NCBI GenBank assembly: GCA_012274165.1
Contig: JAAPAA010000359.1
Coordinates: 1 to 22,214 of the forward strand
Source: Thiobacillaceae bacterium
GTDB lineage: Bacteria > Pseudomonadota > Gammaproteobacteria > Burkholderiales > Thiobacillaceae
Length of the DNA: 22,214 nt
Reading direction: 5' to 3'
Shown: positions 15,356 through 22,214 of the stretch, in pieces
Numbering within the stretch: the first letter of the stretch is position 1
How the letters are laid out: each line of letters opens with the position of its first letter
Notes under the pieces: model-generated
What the model was told of the DNA's origin: nothing
Seen by the model: only the letters and a program-made list of their open reading frames with translations
Database searches by the model: none
Position numbers and translations under genes: made by a program

Positions 15356-16428
15356 TAGCGCCGGTCTACCCAGCGGATCCCCAGCAGGGCGATCGCCAAA
15401 AAAATCAGCAGCGGCAAAGTCGCTACCGCCACGACGGGCCAGTCATTCAACAAGCCAAGATGGCCAAACAACCGGCTCAGCAAATAGAAGCCGAGGCCGG
15501 CCAGAATGCCCATGAATATCTTGCCGCTGGTGCCGCCCGAACGCGGCCCCTGAATGGCAAACGGCATCACGATCAACATCATGATCGGAATCACAAACGG
15601 GCTGATGAATTTTGTCCACAGTGCGAGTTCATAGCGCGTGGCTTTCTGGCCGTTTTCCTTCAAATGCATCACATAGCGCCACAAAGTGCGTGCCGACATC
15701 TTTTCCGGCGCGACCAGCAATACGCTGAGGATGTCGGGCGTCAGCACCGACTGCCATTCTTGGTGGGCGTAACGGCTGGCGTGCAAGCCATCGGCAGCAA
15801 AGTGCGTCTCCACCACCCCTTGCAGATCCCAGGCCTGACCGCCACGCCAGTTGGCCCGCTCGGCGATGCGTGTCCAGCCAAGGCGGCCATCGGCTTCAAA
15901 GCCATAAACCTCGACACCACGCAAGGTGTTGTCCGGCATCACCTCGCGCACGTTGATAAAGCGGCTGCCGTCCTTCACCCACAAGCCTGAGCGAAACTGC
16001 TGCGCCACCACCGAATGCGTCGCCAGCAGTTTGTAGCGTTGCGCCGCCTGTGCCGACCACGGTGCGATGTATTCGCCCAACAGCAGCACCAGCAACGACA
16101 ACACCACCCCGATCACGCTGAAATAACCCGCCACCCGCCAGGTAGATAAACCCGACACACGCATCACCGCGTATTCGGAATTGCCGACCAGGCGCGACAA
16201 CGCCAGCAAGGTGCCGATCAACACCGCCACCGGCATGATTTCATACAGGTGCCCGGGGGCGTTCAACAGCACCACCACGGCCGCCTGCCCCAAACCATAG
16301 CCATTACGACCCACGCTACCGATCTCGTCTATCACGTCAAAAAACGAAAACAGCAGCAGCAAGCCCAGCAACACCAGGGCCGAGTTGGCCAATACCTGGC
16401 TCGCCAGATAACGCGCAAGCAGTTTCAT
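15355..16428 (-). CDS. lptG: LPS export ABC transporter permease LptG
   Basis: LptG forms, with LptF and the ATPase LptB, the inner-membrane machine that extracts lipopolysaccharide and pushes it onto the LptC-A-D bridge. The 357-aa product shows three N-terminal membrane segments (about 12-34, 58-80 and 98-120), a periplasmic beta-jellyroll domain (about 130-260), and three C-terminal segments (about 275-297, 305-323 and 330-350). The ATG at 16428 overlaps the lptF stop by 4 bases (ATGA) and has AGGTGG upstream. An open frame continuing back to 16707 lies inside lptF and encodes unrelated sequence, so it is not part of the gene. The conserved order is lptF then lptG. Confidence 0.94.
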   Translation of the reverse strand: MKLLARYLASQVLANSALVLLGLLLLFSFFDVIDEIGSVGRNGYGLGQAAVVVLLNAPGHLYEIMPVAVLIGTLLALSRLVGNSEYAVMRVSGLSTWRVAGYFSVIGVVLSLLVLLLGEYIAPWSAQAAQRYKLLATHSVVAQQFRSGLWVKDGSRFINVREVMPDNTLRGVEVYGFEADGRLGWTRIAERANWRGGQAWDLQGVVETHFAADGLHASRYAHQEWQSVLTPDILSVLLVAPEKMSARTLWRYVMHLKENGQKATRYELALWTKFISPFVIPIMMLIVMPFAIQGPRSGGTSGKIFMGILAGLGFYLLSRLFGHLGLLNDWPVVAVATLPLLIFLAIALLGIRWVDRR

Positions 16429-17504
16429 GAGCGCCACCTGCGCGGCAGATGCTGCCGCGCACGCAGATAAAACAGCGCGGCCACAGCGAGCAACATCACC
16501 ACATGCGCAGCCAGCATCCCTGCCCAGGGATTCAGCTTGCCCTGCCCCACCCAGGCTTGCGAGAGCGACAACAGATTGTTGTAGACGAAATACAGCAGCA
16601 GGGCGATCACCAGTCCATACGAGCGACGCGCACGCATGTTGACGTAACTGATCGGGATCGCCATGACTGCGAGAACCAGCGCTGAAAACGGCACCCCCAG
16701 CCGCCACAACAACTCGGCGCGGGCGGGCGGCGACGCATCATGAATCAATTCGGTCAGCGGCGCCTGACGGATGGTGGTTTCGATGGCGCTCACAGCAACC
16801 GGGTCGAGCCGCATCCAGTAACGTTCAAACTGCACAATGCGGTAATCGAGCTGTCCGGGGGTGCCTTCATAACGCCGCCCATTCTTGAGCACCAGGTAGC
16901 GCGAACCATCGAACAGCTCGGTGCGATAGCCCTCTTGAGCAACCACCAGGCCCAACTGGCCATCGATGCGCGACTGCATGAACACATGGCGCACGATGCC
17001 AGTCAAGGGGTTGAGCGACTCAACGTAATAGACGCGCTGGCCCGCTTCGGATTCGACAAACAAGCCGGGAGCGATCAACGAGCTTTCGCTGTGGCTGCGC
17101 AAATCCTGGCGATATTCGGCTTTTTTGGTAAGCACCCAGGGATTCAATGCCAGCGTCAGGATGAAGATGACCAAGGTATATGGCCCTGCAAAAGTCAGCA
17201 CCGGCCGCACCCATTGCGTGAGCGACAAGCCGGCACCGAACCAGATCACCATCTCGCTATCGCGCCACATGCGTGACAAGGGCAGCAGCACCCCGGCAAA
17301 CAGGGCAATCGACATCAAAACCGGCAGAAAATACAGCAGCGAAAAGCCCAGAAAAGTGAATACCGCCTCGTTGGCCAGCTCACCCCGCGCGACATCGCCC
17401 AGCAGTCTGATAAACAGGATCACCAGCGCAATCGCCATCAGCACCGTGAGCACGGCGCCGGTGGTTAAAGCCATCTCGCGCGTCAGCGCACGGCGATAAA
17501 GCAT
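16425..17504 (-). CDS. lptF: LPS export ABC transporter permease LptF
   Basis: LptF is the partner permease of LptG in the lipopolysaccharide transport complex of the inner membrane. The 359-aa sequence starts MLYRRALTREM, typical of LptF. It has membrane segments at about 12-34, 50-73 and 100-122, a periplasmic domain with VYYVESLNP and ELFDGSRYLVLKNGRRYEG (about 150-220), and three C-terminal segments (about 268-288, 295-315 and 325-347). The ATG at 17504 has GGA upstream. The gene diverges from pepA across a 123-bp region, an arrangement widespread in proteobacteria. Confidence 0.95.
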   Translation of the reverse strand: MLYRRALTREMALTTGAVLTVLMAIALVILFIRLLGDVARGELANEAVFTFLGFSLLYFLPVLMSIALFAGVLLPLSRMWRDSEMVIWFGAGLSLTQWVRPVLTFAGPYTLVIFILTLALNPWVLTKKAEYRQDLRSHSESSLIAPGLFVESEAGQRVYYVESLNPLTGIVRHVFMQSRIDGQLGLVVAQEGYRTELFDGSRYLVLKNGRRYEGTPGQLDYRIVQFERYWMRLDPVAVSAIETTIRQAPLTELIHDASPPARAELLWRLGVPFSALVLAVMAIPISYVNMRARRSYGLVIALLLYFVYNNLLSLSQAWVGQGKLNPWAGMLAAHVVMLLAVAALFYLRARQHLPRRWRS

Positions 17505-17542
17505 GTAAGTATCCGGGGATCGTTCGCGTCACGAACTGGGTT

Positions 17543-17572
17543 TTGACATTCCGCCGCGCCTGCGCCAATAAT
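17543..17572 (+). promoter_or_regulatory. Sigma-70-type promoter for pepA
   Basis: A perfect TTGACA at 17543-17548 is followed after 18 bases by AATAAT at 17567-17572 (5 of 6 to TATAAT). Transcription would start near 17579, leaving a leader of about 49 bases before the pepA ATG. This is the best promoter match in the window. It would drive pepA, holC and the following unknown gene. Confidence 0.6.
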
Positions 17573-17627
17573 CGGGCCAGTGTTAATCGCCGCTTGGCCG
17601 ACAAACTGTAATTTTTTGGGCACAGAC

Positions 17628-19142
17628 ATGGAAAACAAGGAAATCGAACTCGAATTTAGCATAAAAAGCGGTGCGCCCGAAAAGCAGCGCAGCGCCTGCG
17701 TAGTGGTCGGCGTGTTCGACAACCGCAAGCTGTCTGGCCCTGCGACCGACATAGACCGCGCCAGTGACGGCTATCTGGCAGAAATCCTGCGCGGCGGCGA
17801 CATGGACGGCAAAGCCGGCAGCACCTTGCTGCTCCACAAAGTGCCCAACGTCCTGGCCGAACGCATCCTGCTGGTGGGCCTCGGCAAGGAACGTGATTTC
17901 CACGAAAAAGCCTATCGCGACGCCATCGCCTGCGCGGTCAAAACCCTGCGCGACACCGGTTCGATGGAAGCCGCCATTACGCTCTCCGAAATTCCGGTCA
18001 AGAAGCGCGACACTGCATGGAACATCGAGCAGGCCGTCATCTGTACCCACGATACGCTGTATCGCTTCGACCACATGAAAAGCAAGCCGAACGAAGTGCG
18101 TCGCCCGCTCAAGCGCGTGATTTTTTCGGTGTCACGACGTGGCGAACTGAAGTTCGGCGACGCCGGGCTGGCACGCGGGCTGGCGATTGCCCACGGCATC
18201 AATCTGGCCAAAAATCTCGGCAACATGCCGTCCAATATCTGCACCCCCGAATATCTGGCCGGCGAAGCGAAAAAGGTCGCAAAGGCCCACGACTTCGGCT
18301 GCGAAATTCTGGACTACGCAGCTTGCGACAAGCTCGGCATGGGCTCCTTCCTGTCGGTTGGCAAAGGCAGCGACAAGCCGCCGCGCTTCATCGTGCTAAA
18401 GCATGAGGGCGGGGCCAAAAATGCCAAGCCGGTGGTGCTGGTTGGCAAAGCCGTCACTTTCGACGCCGGCGGCATTTCGCTCAAGCCCCCGGCCGAAATG
18501 GACGAAATGAACTACGACATGAGCGGCGGCGGCGCCGTCATCGGCGCATTCCGCGCCATCGGCGAACTCGGGCTCAAGCTCAATGTCATCGGCCTGATTC
18601 CCGCGTGTGAAAACATGCCCGATGCCAAGGCCAACAAGCCGGGCGACATCGTGACCTCGATGTCCGGCCAGACCATCGAAATCCTCAACACCGACGCCGA
18701 AGGCCGCCTGATCCTGTGTGATGCGCTGACCTACGCCGAACGCTTCGAGCCCGAAGCGGTGATCGATCTGGCCACGCTCACTGGCGCCTGCGTCATCGCA
18801 CTCGGCGCGCATCCCAGCGCGCTCTACAGCAACCACGATCCGCTGGCGCGCGAAATCGAACACGCCGCCGACCACGCCTGGGATCGCGTCTGGCGCATGC
18901 CCTTGTGGGACGACTATCAGGATCAGCTCAAAAGCAGCCTCGCCGACATGGCCAATATCGGCGGGCGTCCCGGCGGTTCGATTACGGCAGCCTGCTTCCT
19001 GTGGAAATTTGCCAGGAAATACCATTGGGCACATCTCGACATCGCCGGCACCGCCTGGAAAGGCGGGCGCGAAAAGGGTTCGACCGGTCGCCCGGTGTCC
19101 TTGCTGGTGCACTGGCTGCTCAATCGCGCAGCGCAGTCCTGA
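17628..19142 (+). CDS. pepA: Leucyl aminopeptidase PepA (M17)
   Basis: PepA is a cytosolic hexameric two-metal aminopeptidase that removes N-terminal residues from peptides. In some bacteria it also binds DNA as an accessory factor (Xer recombination, carAB control). The metal and catalytic residues line up with E. coli at a constant offset: K274 and D279 (VGKAVTFDAGG), D297 in MNYDMSGG, and D356, E358 and R360 in the signature NTDAEGRLILCDAL. The length of 504 aa is normal. I chose the ATG at 17628; a frame extending upstream to 17580 adds an unconserved 16 residues and starts at the predicted transcript start. holC follows 9 bases after the stop, as in most proteobacteria. Confidence 0.96.
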   Translation: MENKEIELEFSIKSGAPEKQRSACVVVGVFDNRKLSGPATDIDRASDGYLAEILRGGDMDGKAGSTLLLHKVPNVLAERILLVGLGKERDFHEKAYRDAIACAVKTLRDTGSMEAAITLSEIPVKKRDTAWNIEQAVICTHDTLYRFDHMKSKPNEVRRPLKRVIFSVSRRGELKFGDAGLARGLAIAHGINLAKNLGNMPSNICTPEYLAGEAKKVAKAHDFGCEILDYAACDKLGMGSFLSVGKGSDKPPRFIVLKHEGGAKNAKPVVLVGKAVTFDAGGISLKPPAEMDEMNYDMSGGGAVIGAFRAIGELGLKLNVIGLIPACENMPDAKANKPGDIVTSMSGQTIEILNTDAEGRLILCDALTYAERFEPEAVIDLATLTGACVIALGAHPSALYSNHDPLAREIEHAADHAWDRVWRMPLWDDYQDQLKSSLADMANIGGRPGGSITAACFLWKFARKYHWAHLDIAGTAWKGGREKGSTGRPVSLLVHWLLNRAAQS

Positions 19143-19151
19143 ACACGAACA

Positions 19152-19577
19152 GTGACCGAAATCACTTTTTACACGTTTGCCGACAACCCGCTCGACGTCG
19201 CCCGCCGGGTCGCCGCCAAGGCGCACGGCCAGGGCAAGCAGGTGATGATTTACGCCCCGGACCCGGCGGTGGCCGACTCCATCGACCGGCTGTTGTGGAC
19301 CACGCCTGCACTTGGTTTCGTTCCACATTGCCGCGACAGCGACACGCTGGCGAACGAAACGCCGGTGCTGATCGGCGCCAACGCCGATGCGCTGCGCGCG
19401 GCCGACGTCATGATCAACCTGCACACCGAACAGCCCGCTGCATTTGCTCGCTTTGAACGTCTGGTCGAAATCATCGGCCAGGACGAAACCGGGCGCGAAC
19501 AGGGGCGGGCGCGTTACCGTTTCTATCAGGCACGCGGTTATGCCCTCAAAACGCATGATCTGCGCCAGGCGGGGTAA
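19152..19577 (+). CDS. holC: DNA polymerase III subunit chi
   Basis: The chi subunit of the clamp-loader complex binds single-strand DNA-binding protein and connects the replicase to SSB-coated template. The 141-aa product has the typical start TEITFYTFADNP and the conserved interior segments LLWTTPALGFVPHC and ADVMINLHTE. It starts with a GTG at 19152, 9 bases after the pepA stop, without a strong ribosome binding site, so translation probably depends on coupling to pepA. The order pepA-holC-(unknown)-valS is the standard context and supports the call. Confidence 0.92.
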   Translation: MTEITFYTFADNPLDVARRVAAKAHGQGKQVMIYAPDPAVADSIDRLLWTTPALGFVPHCRDSDTLANETPVLIGANADALRAADVMINLHTEQPAAFARFERLVEIIGQDETGREQGRARYRFYQARGYALKTHDLRQAG

Positions 19578-19585
19578 ACAGGCTT

Positions 19586-20053
19586 ATGAGTGAGAGCCCG
19601 CTTTTGAGCAAAATGGATGCGCTGCTGAAAAAGCATCGCGGCGGCAACGAAGCCGACAGCACCCGCGACCCGACGCCCGCCCCCCTCGCCGAGCCAGGCC
19701 CACCACCTGACGCATGGCTCCCCGTATTGACCGATCTGATCGAGCGCGGCACGCCGCCCGTCGTCGCCCAGGCGGCTGCAGTCCCAGCAGCCGCCCTGCC
19801 CGTCGAAGCTGATGTGCCGACCGCTGAAACATTCCCCGCCGCCGAAGTAAATGACACCCTGACCGAACAATTGATGAGTGAACTGGCCCCCCGGTTGTCT
19901 GAAGTCATGGAAAAACAGGTCTCGGCCGAGTTGCGCAAGAGCCTCGACCAGACCGTCGCCAACCTGCTCGGCCAGCTTGATGTCAGCGTGCGCGAAATCG
20001 TGCGCGAGGCCGTAGCCGAAAAACTCAAACCGCCGCGCGATCCATCGAACTGA
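19586..20053 (+). CDS. Hypothetical protein between holC and valS, 155 aa
   Basis: The function is not recognised. The ATG at 19586 is 8 bases after the holC stop, so it is co-transcribed. The N-terminus (residues 1-22) is a short helix with MDALLKKHRGG. The middle (about 23-88) is a low-complexity, proline/alanine-rich and probably disordered linker. The C-terminal 60 residues (about 90-150) are a strongly heptad-like amphipathic helix (for example EQLMSELAPRLSEVMEKQ and LDVSVREIVREAVAEKL), suggesting oligomerisation or a docking surface. No signal peptide or membrane segment is seen. Small unknown genes occupy this position in other betaproteobacteria (possibly the DUF2486 group), but I cannot confirm membership. 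Confidence 0.7.
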   Translation: MSESPLLSKMDALLKKHRGGNEADSTRDPTPAPLAEPGPPPDAWLPVLTDLIERGTPPVVAQAAAVPAAALPVEADVPTAETFPAAEVNDTLTEQLMSELAPRLSEVMEKQVSAELRKSLDQTVANLLGQLDVSVREIVREAVAEKLKPPRDPSN

Positions 20054-20071
20054 AACCGCATCGACTGCGTC

Positions 20072-20125
20072 TTTTTTGGGGACGCGTCCCGGGTTTTTTA
20101 GGGACGCGTCCCTGGCTTTTTAGGG
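20072..20125. repeat. Tandem palindromic repeat, two full copies and one partial
   Basis: A unit of about 22 bases made of a T-run followed by the 12-base palindrome GGGACGCGTCCC occurs twice: T-run 20072-20077 with palindrome 20079-20090, and T-run 20094-20099 with palindrome 20101-20112. A third degenerate copy keeps only the T-run and AGGGA (20117-20126). Because the core is palindromic, the two copies are also inverted repeats of each other. The element resembles REP-type extragenic palindromes. Confidence 0.8.
20078..20121 (+). terminator. Probable intrinsic terminator formed by the paired palindromes
   Basis: In RNA the palindrome at 20079-20090 can pair along its whole 12 bases with the one at 20101-20112, leaving a 10-base loop. 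TGGC and then TTTTT (20117-20121) follow, giving a GC-rich stem with a U-tract. It lies 25 bases after the stop of the 155-aa gene and 30 bases before valS, so it may separate pepA-holC transcription from valS. Confidence 0.5.
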
Positions 20126-20150
20126 ATAATGGCGGTTTTGCGCGCACGCC

Positions 20151-21860
20151 ATGGAACTCGCCAAATCGTTTGAACCAGCCGACATCGAAAAACGCTGGTA
20201 CGCCCACTGGGAAAGCGCCGGCTATTTCAATGCAGGGGATGCGCCCGCCGCCCCCGCCTACTGCATCATGCTGCCGCCGCCCAACGTCACCGGCACGCTG
20301 CACATGGGCCACGCCTTCCAGCACACCCTGATGGATGCGCTCACCCGCTACCACCGCATGTCGGGCGACAACACGCTGTGGCAGCCCGGCACCGACCACG
20401 CGGGCATCGCCACCCAGATCGTGGTGGAACGCCAGCTCGACGTCCAGGGCATCTCGCGCCACGAACTGGGCCGCGAAAAATTCCTCGACAAGGTCTGGGA
20501 GTGGAAAGAGCAATCCGGTTCCACCATCACCCGCCAGATGCGTCGACTCGGCACCAGCCCCGACTGGAGCCGCGAGCGCTTCACCATGGATGCCGGGTTG
20601 TCCAAAGCCGTCACCGAAGTGTTCGTGCGCCTGTATCGCGAAGGCCTGATCTATCGCGGCAAACGGCTGGTGAACTGGGACCCGGTATTGGGCACCGCGG
20701 TGTCCGACCTCGAAGTCGTCAGCACCGAAGAAGACGGCTTCATCTGGGAAATCAACTACCCGCTGGAGGACGGTTCCGGCTTTCTGACCGTCGCCACCAC
20801 CCGCCCGGAAACCCTGCTCGGCGACACCGCGGTGGCGGTACATCCGGAAGACGAGCGTTACGCCCACCTGATCGGCAAGCACGTCCGCCTGCCGATTGCC
20901 GAGCGCAGCATCCCCATCATCGCCGACGATTACGTCGATCGCGAATTCGGCACCGGCGTGGTCAAGATCACCCCGGCGCACGACTTCAACGACTGGCAGA
21001 TCGGCCAGCGCCACAATCTGGTGGCGATCAGCGTGCTGACGCTCGATGCCAAAATGAACGATCTTTGCCCGACGGAATACCAGGGTCTGGATCGCTACGT
21101 TGCGCGGCAACAGCTGCTCGACGATCTGCAAGCGAAAGGCCTGCTGGTGTCGGCCAAGCCGCACAAGCTGATGATTCCGCGCGGCGACCGCACCCACGCG
21201 GTGATCGAGCCGATGCTCACCGACCAGTGGTTCATGAGCATGGAAGGCCTCGCCAAACAGGGCCTGGAAGCGGTCGAGTCGGGCGAGCTGAAATTCGTGC
21301 CGGAAAACTGGACCACGACCTACCGCCAGTGGCTGGAAAACATCCAGGACTGGTGCGTGTCGCGCCAGTTGTGGTGGGGCCATCGCATTCCCGCCTGGTA
21401 TGACGAGGACGGCAATTTCTACGTCGCGGCCAACGAAGCCGACGCCGTCAAGCAGGCTGGCGGCAAACCGCTCACGCAGGATAACGACGTGCTCGACACC
21501 TGGTTCTCCAGCGCGCTGTGGCCGTTCTCCACCCTCGGCTGGCCCGAGCAGACACCCGAACTCGAACGCTATCTGCCGACCTCGGTGCTGGTCACCGGCT
21601 TCGACATCATCTTCTTCTGGGTCGCGCGCATGGTGATGCTGTCCAAGCACCTCACCGGCAAAGTGCCGTTCCGCGAGGTCTACGTCACCGGCCTGGTGCG
21701 TGATTCCGAAGGCCACAAGATGAGCAAGTCGAAAGGCAACGTGCTCGACCCGATCGACCTCATCGACGGCATTGCCATCGACGAACTGGCTGCTGCCCGG
21801 GCCCGGCACGGGCACGTACTGCATCCACGCGGCCGCCGTGTTCCAGGGGTCCGCCAATGA
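20151..21860 (+). CDS. valS: Valyl-tRNA synthetase, truncated by a sequence junction
   Basis: This class I synthetase charges tRNA-Val. The N-terminal part is clear: PPNVTGTLHMGH with HMGH at residues 51-54, WQPGTDHAGIATQ, the editing (CP1) domain with TTRPETLLGDTAVAV, WCVSRQLWWGHRIPAWY, and KMSKS at 523-527. Homology continues to about residue 546 (GNVLDPIDLIDGI and then roughly six more residues, near base 21788). After that the frame reads an arginine/alanine-rich tail unlike any ValS and stops at 21860. The family is about 900-950 aa, so the anticodon-binding domain and the C-terminal coiled coil are absent. The sequence past the break is coding on the opposite strand. A valS broken here could not be functional, so a misassembly is more likely than a real mutation. 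Confidence 0.93.
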   Translation: MELAKSFEPADIEKRWYAHWESAGYFNAGDAPAAPAYCIMLPPPNVTGTLHMGHAFQHTLMDALTRYHRMSGDNTLWQPGTDHAGIATQIVVERQLDVQGISRHELGREKFLDKVWEWKEQSGSTITRQMRRLGTSPDWSRERFTMDAGLSKAVTEVFVRLYREGLIYRGKRLVNWDPVLGTAVSDLEVVSTEEDGFIWEINYPLEDGSGFLTVATTRPETLLGDTAVAVHPEDERYAHLIGKHVRLPIAERSIPIIADDYVDREFGTGVVKITPAHDFNDWQIGQRHNLVAISVLTLDAKMNDLCPTEYQGLDRYVARQQLLDDLQAKGLLVSAKPHKLMIPRGDRTHAVIEPMLTDQWFMSMEGLAKQGLEAVESGELKFVPENWTTTYRQWLENIQDWCVSRQLWWGHRIPAWYDEDGNFYVAANEADAVKQAGGKPLTQDNDVLDTWFSSALWPFSTLGWPEQTPELERYLPTSVLVTGFDIIFFWVARMVMLSKHLTGKVPFREVYVTGLVRDSEGHKMSKSKGNVLDPIDLIDGIAIDELAAARARHGHVLHPRGRRVPGVRQ

Positions 21861-22214
21861 AGGGTTGTTGTTGACGCTGACGCCGAAGATCAGGTCCTGC
21901 CGGTCGTCGATGAAGCGGTCGGCGTAGCGCAGGTCGATGTTGTCGGCGTTGGTGTGGCCGACGTAGTGGCCGTCGCCACCCTGCGCTGCGTAGTTGTCGT
22001 AGGTGATCTGGGCGAAGGCGCCGATGTTGTCCGTGACCTTGCCGCCGAGGAACAGGCTGGCGGTGGCCAGCACCGGCTTGCCGTTCTTGTAGAAGTCGGC
22101 ACCAGGATCGTCGCTCTTCGAAGTGTTGGCCACCTTGGAGGCGCCGATCAGCACCATGGCCGAAAGCGGCACCGTGCGCTGGCCGATCGTGTAGCCGGTG
22201 AGCTTGAACAGGCG
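21777..22214 (-). CDS. Fragment of an outer-membrane/cytochrome-like protein gene (both ends missing)
   Basis: The minus strand is open from the right window edge to the junction with valS and reads about 146 residues of coherent protein. The visible pattern is FKLTGYTIGQRT, SLFLGGKVTDNIGAFAQITYDN, NIDLRYADRF and NNNPSLADPWNTAAAW. It matches my recollection of a family of proteobacterial proteins that start with a CxxCH-containing segment followed by FGR-FKL-GY and a beta-barrel-like body. Members are annotated as hypothetical, porin-like or cytochrome-c-like; the CxxCH part would lie beyond the edge and is not seen. Function is unknown. The downstream part of the gene is missing at the junction; the frame past it runs antisense through valS and is not real. 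Confidence 0.55.

Noticed and set aside
16429..16707. N-terminal extension of lptG into lptF
   Set aside because: The extension reads lptF in another frame and lacks hydrophobic segments; the ATG at 16428 with an ATGA overlap is the natural start.
18396..19556. Minus-strand open frame spanning the end of pepA and most of holC
   Set aside because: It crosses two well-supported genes in antisense and has no recognisable domain.
20025..22172. Single 715-codon minus-strand open frame covering the right end
   Set aside because: Only its first 130 or so residues look like protein; the rest is antisense to valS. The two parts are joined by the sequence junction, so it is not one gene.

Overview
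This 22.2 kb window looks like a bacterial chromosome segment from a betaproteobacterium. The gene order der–bamB–yfgM–hisS–ispG–rodZ–pilW–rlmN–ndk and the linked lptF/lptG, pepA, holC, valS block are typical of that class. The DNA is GC-rich, and the proteins resemble those of Nitrosomonadales/Thiobacillus-type organisms; the genus is only a guess. Almost everything is conserved housekeeping. I found no CRISPR array, insertion sequence, phage, toxin or defence module, tRNA or rRNA.

Layout. (1) 1–709: a plausible promoter and two tandem small plus-strand genes of unknown function (94 and 83 aa), converging on der. (2) 807–9796, minus strand: a dense run read right to left as ndk, rlmN, pilW/pilF, rodZ, ispG, hisS, yfgM-like, bamB, der. 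Several junctions overlap by 4 bp (ATGA or GTGA). The run combines nucleotide metabolism, 23S rRNA/tRNA methylation, type IV pilus assembly, cell shape, isoprenoid synthesis, tRNA charging, outer-membrane protein assembly and ribosome assembly. (3) 9910–12790, minus strand: slyD, then a perfect 26-bp palindrome, then accA and tilS. (4) 12981–14563, plus strand: a cupin ribosomal-protein hydroxylase (RoxA/YcfD type) overlapping a DUF7931-like gene. (5) 14564–17504, minus strand: lptF, lptG and a DUF455 ferritin-like di-iron protein, meeting the DUF7931 gene stop codon to stop codon with no spacer. (6) 17543–21788, plus strand: a good sigma-70-type promoter, pepA, holC, an unknown 155-aa gene, a tandem palindromic repeat that can act as a terminator, and valS.

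valS is not intact. About 20 codons after the KMSKS motif its reading gives way to unrelated sequence, which makes sense only on the minus strand as part of an outer-membrane/cytochrome-like protein gene running off the right edge. Because valS is essential and the break is at the end of the window, an assembly chimera is the leading explanation, with a real rearrangement second.

The most interesting biological leads are modest: the tandem palindromes before valS, the unknown small genes at the left, and the back-to-back placement of two putative non-haem iron oxygenase-type genes (RoxA and DUF455). I did not find a convincing new multi-gene system.
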